A stretch of DNA of 9,276 nt. It comes from a bacterium (GTDB lineage Bacteria; Patescibacteriota; Minisyncoccia; Minisyncoccales; PWPS01). Numbering within the stretch: the stretch's first letter is position 1; each line of letters begins with the position of its first letter. Location: assembly GCA_018400895.1 (NCBI GenBank), contig JAGYLR010000026.1:1-9276 (forward strand). The letters are read 5' to 3'. Made by a program: the position numbers and the translations under genes. Below, one piece after another: positions 5,458-9,276 of the stretch. The notes under the pieces were generated by a model. It was not told where the DNA came from and did not search any database. It saw only the letters and a program-made list of their open reading frames with translations.

Positions 5458-5477
5458 ATTCCCGCTTCCGCGGGAAT
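5458..5477. repeat. ATTCCC-N8-GGGAAT (dRS3-like) inverted repeat
   Basis: ATTCCCGC (5458-5465), loop TTCC, GCGGGAAT (5470-5477). It fits the ATTCCC-N8-GGGAAT form of Neisseria dRS3 repeats, and similar words occur in other phyla. Its right arm begins the tandem array that follows. Confidence 0.85.
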
Positions 5478-5524
5478 GACAATGGGTGCGGGAATGACAA
5501 TGGGTGCGGGAATGACAAGGAGGT
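5470..5524. repeat. 18-bp tandem repeat, about 2.7 copies
   Basis: Unit GCGGGAATGACAATGGGT occurs at 5470-5487 and 5488-5505 without change, then a third partial copy from 5506 (GCGGGAATGACAA, then drifting to GGAGGT). Only the right arm of the dRS3-like palindrome is multiplied. There are no spacers, so it is not CRISPR. Confidence 0.9.
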
Positions 5525-5529
5525 GAGAA

Positions 5530-5552
5530 TGTCAAAGGTGACACCTTTGACA
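5530..5552. repeat. Palindrome 5: 10-bp stem hairpin
   Basis: TGTCAAAGGT (5530-5539), loop GAC, ACCTTTGACA (5543-5552). Its layout resembles palindrome 1: a TGTC end, AGGT, a 3-nt loop, ACCT. Confidence 0.93.
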
Positions 5553-5555
5553 ATT

Positions 5556-5570
5556 GGAGGTTGAACCTCC
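5556..5570. repeat. Palindrome 6: 7-bp stem hairpin
   Basis: GGAGGTT (5556-5562), G, AACCTCC (5564-5570), followed by GAATATTTTTT. The T-run could make it a weak terminator just upstream of the leuS promoter. Confidence 0.85.
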
Positions 5571-5592
5571 GAATATTTTTTGGATAGTTGTA

Positions 5593-5621
5593 TGGACAAA
5601 GCACTCTATTTTTTATATAAT
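5593..5621 (+). promoter_or_regulatory. leuS promoter, probably giving a leaderless mRNA
   Basis: TGGACA (5593-5598, one base off consensus) and TATAAT (5616-5621) with a 17-bp spacer. The leuS ATG starts 9 nt after the -10 box, so the transcript would begin at or 1-3 nt before the start codon. No T-box leader or peptide attenuator can fit. Confidence 0.8.
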
Positions 5622-5629
5622 GGAGCCAT

Positions 5630-8038
5630 ATGTCTTACGATCCAAAACAAATTGAAAAAAAATGGCAGGAGTATTGGAAAAAAGAAAAAGTATTTGAAAC
5701 TAAAACTGATTCTGAAAAACCAAAGTTTTATTGCTTGGATATGTTTCCTTACCCTTCAGGGCAAGGATTACATGTTGGTCATCCACGAGGATATGTTGCT
5801 ACAGATGCCTTTTCTCACTTTAAAAGAATGAATGGATATAATGTTCTTCATCCTATGGGTTGGGATGCTTTTGGCCTCCCTGCAGAAAATTATGCAATAA
5901 AAATGGGGATACACCCCAAGTACTCAATAAAAGAAAATGTAGAGCATTTTAAACAGCAACTAGATTCAATAGGACTTTCTTATGACTGGAATAGAGAAAT
6001 AAATACTACTGATCCAGAATATTTTAAATGGACTCAATGGATATTTATACAGATGTTTAACAAAGGATTAGCATACGAGGATACTCTCCCAATAAATTGG
6101 TGTCCTTCGTGTAAAACAGGATTGGCAAATGAAGAAGTAGTTAATGGTTTGTGTGATAGGTGTGGTGCTCAAGTAGAAAGAAAGAGTATAAGGCAGTGGG
6201 TTTTAAAAATAACCAAGTACGCTGACAGATTATTAGAAGACCTTGATGATTTAGATTGGCCAGAACAGATTAAAGAGATGCAGAGAAATTGGATAGGTAG
6301 GTCAGAGGGTGCTGTTATTCGCTTTCCTGTTTTTGATAAGTTTTTTGTAGAGGTTTTTACTACTCGCCCAGATACTATTTTTGGAGCTACTTTTCTTGTC
6401 CTTGCTCCTGAGCATAATTTGGTAAAGAAAGTGTTAGATGGAAATATAAATATAGAGAATATTTATGAAGTAAAAAATTATACAGAAAAAGCAAAAAAGA
6501 AGTCAGACATAGAAAGAACAGAGCTTGCCAAAGAAAAAACAGGTGTTCCTCTTAAAGGATTAACAGCAAAAAATCCAATAAGTGGAGAAGAGATACCTAT
6601 TTGGGTTGCTGACTATGTTTTAGGATTTTATGGAAAAGGAGGAATAATGTCTGTCCCAGCACATGATGAACGAGATTATGAGATGGCAAAAAAATATGGG
6701 CTAGAGATAAGAGAAGTAATAAAAGGAGGAGAACTTCCTTATACTGGAGAGGGAGAGATGGTTAATTCAGGAGATTTTTCTGGTATTTCTTCAGAAAAAG
6801 GGAAAGAAGAGATAATTAAAAAACTAGAAGAAGATGATAATGGAGAGAGTGCAGTAAATTACAAACTTCGTGATTGGGTTTTTTCTAGACAAAGATATTG
6901 GGGAGAACCCATACCTCTTGTACACTGTAAAAAATGTGGAATTGTTCCAATAAATGAAGAAGATCTTCCTTTAATGCCTCCTGAAGTAGAGCGCTATGAA
7001 CCTACAGGAACAGGAGAGTCACCTCTTTCTGGTATAGATTCTTTTGTAAACACTAAGTGTCCTAAATGTTCAGGAGAAGCAAAAAGAGAAACAAATACCA
7101 TGCCTCAGTGGGCTGGATCTTGTTGGTATTATTTGGCATTTATTGCGAAGGGGATTTCGCAAAAATTAGATTTTCCACCAAATACATATAAAGAAGAGTT
7201 TGAAAGGTGGATGCCAGTTGATTTATATGTTGGGGGAGCAGAACACGCTGTTCTCCATCTTTTGTATGCCAGATTTTGGCACAAGTTTTTGTATGATATA
7301 GGAGTTGTTTCTGATAAAGAGCCGTTTTACAAGTTGAAAAATCAAGGGATGATATTAGGAGAAGGAGGAATAAAGATGTCTAAATCAAAAGGAAATGTAG
7401 TTTCTCCTGATGATGTTATAAAAAAATATGGAGCTGATTGTTTGAGATTGTACGAATTGTTCTTAGGTGGATTTGAGGATAGGGTTGCTTGGAGTGATAG
7501 AGGAGTAAGTGGAATGTATAGATTTCTTGATAAAGTAGAGAACAATTTTAATCTGTTAACAGAAAGAGAACCTTCAGAAGATTTAGAAAGAGAACTACAC
7601 AAGACAATAAAAAAAGTTACTGAAGATACAGAAAACTTTAAATTCAATACAGCAATAAGTTGTTTAATGGTGTTTAACAATAGAATGAAAGAAGAAGGAG
7701 ATATCCCTAAAAAAATATTTACTGAATTTGTGAAGATGCTTGCTCCTTTTGCACCTCACTTTTCTGAAAACTTGTGGGAAGGATTAGGAAATAATCCATC
7801 AATATTTAATCAGTCGTGGCCAAAATATTCTAAAGAAAAAGCAAAAGATAATCAGGTTGTTATGATTATACAAGTTAACGGAAAAGTTCGTCACAGAGCT
7901 ACTGTTGATGTAGATATATCAGAGAAAGAAGCAGAAAAAATTGCTATTGAAAATACTAAAAAGTGGACAGATAAAGGAAATATTAAAAAAGTAGTAGTTA
8001 TTGGCAATAAACTTGTAAATATTGTATGTGTGGAATAA
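5630..8038 (+). CDS. leuS: Leucyl-tRNA synthetase
   Basis: Cytoplasmic class I enzyme that joins leucine to tRNA-Leu using ATP. It is 802 aa, slightly shorter than the ~860 aa of E. coli LeuRS, and complete. Seen in order: start MSYDPKQIEKKWQEYW; HIGH signature as HVGH (48-51) in PSGQGLHVGHPRGY; zinc-site cysteines 158, 161, 175 and 178; CP1 editing domain with TTRPDT (244-249) and the conserved HDERD (345-349), so proofreading should be active; a second cysteine set (433, 436, 477, 480); KMSKS (582-586); an anticodon-binding helical domain; and a C-terminal domain starting near VNGKVRHRATVDV. The ATG at 5630 agrees with family N-termini and with the leaderless promoter. It overlaps glmS by 13 bp, so the two form an operon. 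The call is certain. Confidence 0.98.
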   Translation: MSYDPKQIEKKWQEYWKKEKVFETKTDSEKPKFYCLDMFPYPSGQGLHVGHPRGYVATDAFSHFKRMNGYNVLHPMGWDAFGLPAENYAIKMGIHPKYSIKENVEHFKQQLDSIGLSYDWNREINTTDPEYFKWTQWIFIQMFNKGLAYEDTLPINWCPSCKTGLANEEVVNGLCDRCGAQVERKSIRQWVLKITKYADRLLEDLDDLDWPEQIKEMQRNWIGRSEGAVIRFPVFDKFFVEVFTTRPDTIFGATFLVLAPEHNLVKKVLDGNINIENIYEVKNYTEKAKKKSDIERTELAKEKTGVPLKGLTAKNPISGEEIPIWVADYVLGFYGKGGIMSVPAHDERDYEMAKKYGLEIREVIKGGELPYTGEGEMVNSGDFSGISSEKGKEEIIKKLEEDDNGESAVNYKLRDWVFSRQRYWGEPIPLVHCKKCGIVPINEEDLPLMPPEVERYEPTGTGESPLSGIDSFVNTKCPKCSGEAKRETNTMPQWAGSCWYYLAFIAKGISQKLDFPPNTYKEEFERWMPVDLYVGGAEHAVLHLLYARFWHKFLYDIGVVSDKEPFYKLKNQGMILGEGGIKMSKSKGNVVSPDDVIKKYGADCLRLYELFLGGFEDRVAWSDRGVSGMYRFLDKVENNFNLLTEREPSEDLERELHKTIKKVTEDTENFKFNTAISCLMVFNNRMKEEGDIPKKIFTEFVKMLAPFAPHFSENLWEGLGNNPSIFNQSWPKYSKEKAKDNQVVMIIQVNGKVRHRATVDVDISEKEAEKIAIENTKKWTDKGNIKKVVVIGNKLVNIVCVE

Positions 8039-9276
8039 TGGGATACATAGGGGAAAATAATGCTTCCCCAATTATTATGGATGGGCTAAAAAGAATGGAG
8101 TATCGTGGATACGACTCTAGTGGAGTGGTTGTTTTAAATGATAAAGTAACTTGTGTTAAATCAGTAGGAAAACTAGAAAAACTGGAAAAAAAATTAAAAA
8201 AAGATATTCACGGTAATATAGGCATTGGACACAGTAGATGGGCGACCCATGGAGGGGTAACAGAAGAAAATGCTCATCCTCAGCATGATTGCAAGGAGGA
8301 AATATTTGTTGCTCACAACGGAATAATAGAAAACTACAAAGAGCTAAAAGAAAAGTTAATAGAGCAGGGACATAAATTTATTTCTGACACTGATACAGAA
8401 GTTATTTCTCACCTAATAGAACATTTTTTTGAAAGTAATCTTGAAGAGGCAGTTAAAAAATCACTGTCTTTAATAAAAGGAACTTACGGATTGGTAGTTG
8501 TTTCTAAAAAAGATCCTCAAAAAATAGTTGTTGCAAGAATGTTTAGTCCGATAGCAATATCAGTAAATAAAAGTGGTGGATTTGTTTCTTCTGATCCAGT
8601 AGCAATAATTCCGCACTCAAAAAAGATGGTGTTTTTAGAAGATGGAGATGTTGCTGTAATTAAAAAAAACAAGCTTTCAATTACTAATTTAGAAAATGAG
8701 CCAAAATATAGAGAAGAAACAGAGATGGATTGGAACATTGAAGAAGCTCAAAAAGGAGGATACCCACATTTTATGCTTAAAGAGATAATGGAACAGTCAG
8801 ATTCAGTAGCAAATTCTATGCGCGGAAGATTAACTGAAGATGCAGTAAAACTAGGAGGATTAGAGAGTGTTGAAAAACAATTACAAAAAGTAAAAAGAGT
8901 GAATATTGTTTCTTGTGGAACCTCTTACTACGCTGGACTTGCTGGAAAGTACTTATTTGAAGATATATCGGGAGTTCCTTGTGAGGTTGAACTTGCTTCA
9001 GAATTTTCTTATGGCAAGAAACAGATTAAAAAAGATGAGGTATATCTGTTTTTATCTCAATCAGGAGAAACTGCTGACACTTTAGCTGCTCTAAGAAAAG
9101 TAAAAAATGAAGGAGGGTTATCATTAGGTGTAGTAAATGTAGTTGGTTCTTCTATTGCAAGAGAAACAGATGCTGGAGTTTACAATCACATTGGACCAGA
9201 AATAAGCGTTGCTTCAACAAAAGCATTTACCTCACAAGTTACGCTTCTTAACCTACTTGCTTTGTTTTTTGGTCGC
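8026..9276 (+). CDS. glmS: Glutamine-fructose-6-phosphate aminotransferase (3' end missing)
   Basis: Cytoplasmic enzyme that makes glucosamine-6-phosphate from fructose-6-phosphate and glutamine, the first step toward UDP-GlcNAc and peptidoglycan. The ATG lies inside the end of leuS. It reads MCGIMGYIG, placing the catalytic Cys2 after Met1 as required for the N-terminal glutaminase. Further glutaminase motifs are EYRGYDSSG, HSRWATHG (69-76), VAHNGIIENY and SDTDTE. The linker GGYPHFMLKEIMEQ leads to the first SIS sugar-isomerase domain with CGTSYYAG (from 297), SQSGET (344-349) and STKAFTSQ. The frame is open through 9276 (417 of about 600 residues), so the second SIS domain lies outside. Because the start is within leuS there is no room for a glmS ribozyme leader, and expression should be coupled to leuS translation. 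Confidence 0.97.
   Translation, partial: MCGIMGYIGENNASPIIMDGLKRMEYRGYDSSGVVVLNDKVTCVKSVGKLEKLEKKLKKDIHGNIGIGHSRWATHGGVTEENAHPQHDCKEEIFVAHNGIIENYKELKEKLIEQGHKFISDTDTEVISHLIEHFFESNLEEAVKKSLSLIKGTYGLVVVSKKDPQKIVVARMFSPIAISVNKSGGFVSSDPVAIIPHSKKMVFLEDGDVAVIKKNKLSITNLENEPKYREETEMDWNIEEAQKGGYPHFMLKEIMEQSDSVANSMRGRLTEDAVKLGGLESVEKQLQKVKRVNIVSCGTSYYAGLAGKYLFEDISGVPCEVELASEFSYGKKQIKKDEVYLFLSQSGETADTLAALRKVKNEGGLSLGVVNVVGSSIARETDAGVYNHIGPEISVASTKAFTSQVTLLNLLALFFGR

Noticed and set aside
5470..5524. Possible CRISPR array
   Set aside because: Repeats are directly adjacent with no spacers, only about 2.7 copies are present, and no cas gene is nearby.
5241..5570. Possible integron attC array or replication origin
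   Set aside because: No attC core sites, integrase or cassette genes were seen, and no cluster of DnaA boxes with dnaA. The palindromes are short and varied.
5407..5604. Minus-strand ORF of 65 codons containing HCERSEAIS and repeated THCHSR
   Set aside because: These peptides are known artefacts of palindromic intergenic repeats. There is no ribosome site, and the 6-residue repeat comes from the 18-bp tandem array.
5600..5630. T-box or leucine peptide leader before leuS
   Set aside because: The -10 box lies 8 nt from the ATG, so there is no transcribed leader of useful length.
8000..8030. glmS ribozyme leader
   Set aside because: glmS begins within leuS, leaving no non-coding leader to hold the ribozyme.
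8517..8738. Minus-strand ORF of 73 codons
   Set aside because: It is the antisense shadow of the well-conserved glmS frame.

Overview
The window is AT-rich bacterial DNA with compact, single-gene or short-operon layout. It most likely comes from a member of the Candidate Phyla Radiation (Patescibacteria, Parcubacteria-like). The reasons are the style of the type IV pilins (GFTLIELLIVIGIIAILAAA followed by INPGRQFAQAR), the near absence of Shine-Dalgarno sites on the pilus, tatD and leuS genes, and the mix of small orphan genes with short promoters. This placement is inference from style; no marker gene was searched.

Region 1 (1-3117) is a type IV pilus locus. A PilM-like actin-fold ATPase enters from the left edge and is open at its 5' end. 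It carries a charged N-terminal extension and a C-terminal membrane helix plus SH3b domain. It is followed by a broken TM-SH3b paralogue, a broken pilin, an intact pilin, and a perfect 12-bp-stem terminator. The two broken genes (1797-2639) are damaged only by single-base frameshifts. A 58-bp block is identical between the broken and intact pilins although the flanking codons differ at nearly every synonymous site.

Region 2 (3122-3909) is a stand-alone transcription unit. It has a fully consensus sigma70 promoter, a leader of about 230 nt with competing hairpins that looks like an attenuator, a strong Shine-Dalgarno site, an unrecognised 161-aa protein, and a clean terminator.

Region 3 (3924-5236) holds tatD, probably leaderless, converging on an unrecognised 160-aa gene that has a TTG start, a perfect Shine-Dalgarno site and a consensus promoter. 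The two genes share a palindromic terminator that includes the tatD stop codon.

Region 4 (5241-5570) is a gene-free, comparatively GC-rich cluster of about eight palindromes plus an 18-bp tandem repeat. It includes a CATTGCGAG-type palindromic element and an ATTCCC-N8-GGGAAT (dRS3-like) element.

Region 5 (5593-9276) is leuS (complete, probably leaderless) overlapping glmS by 13 bp. glmS runs off the right edge. Together these supply leucyl-tRNA for translation and glucosamine-6-phosphate for cell-wall precursors. No tRNA, rRNA, CRISPR array or transposase gene was seen.
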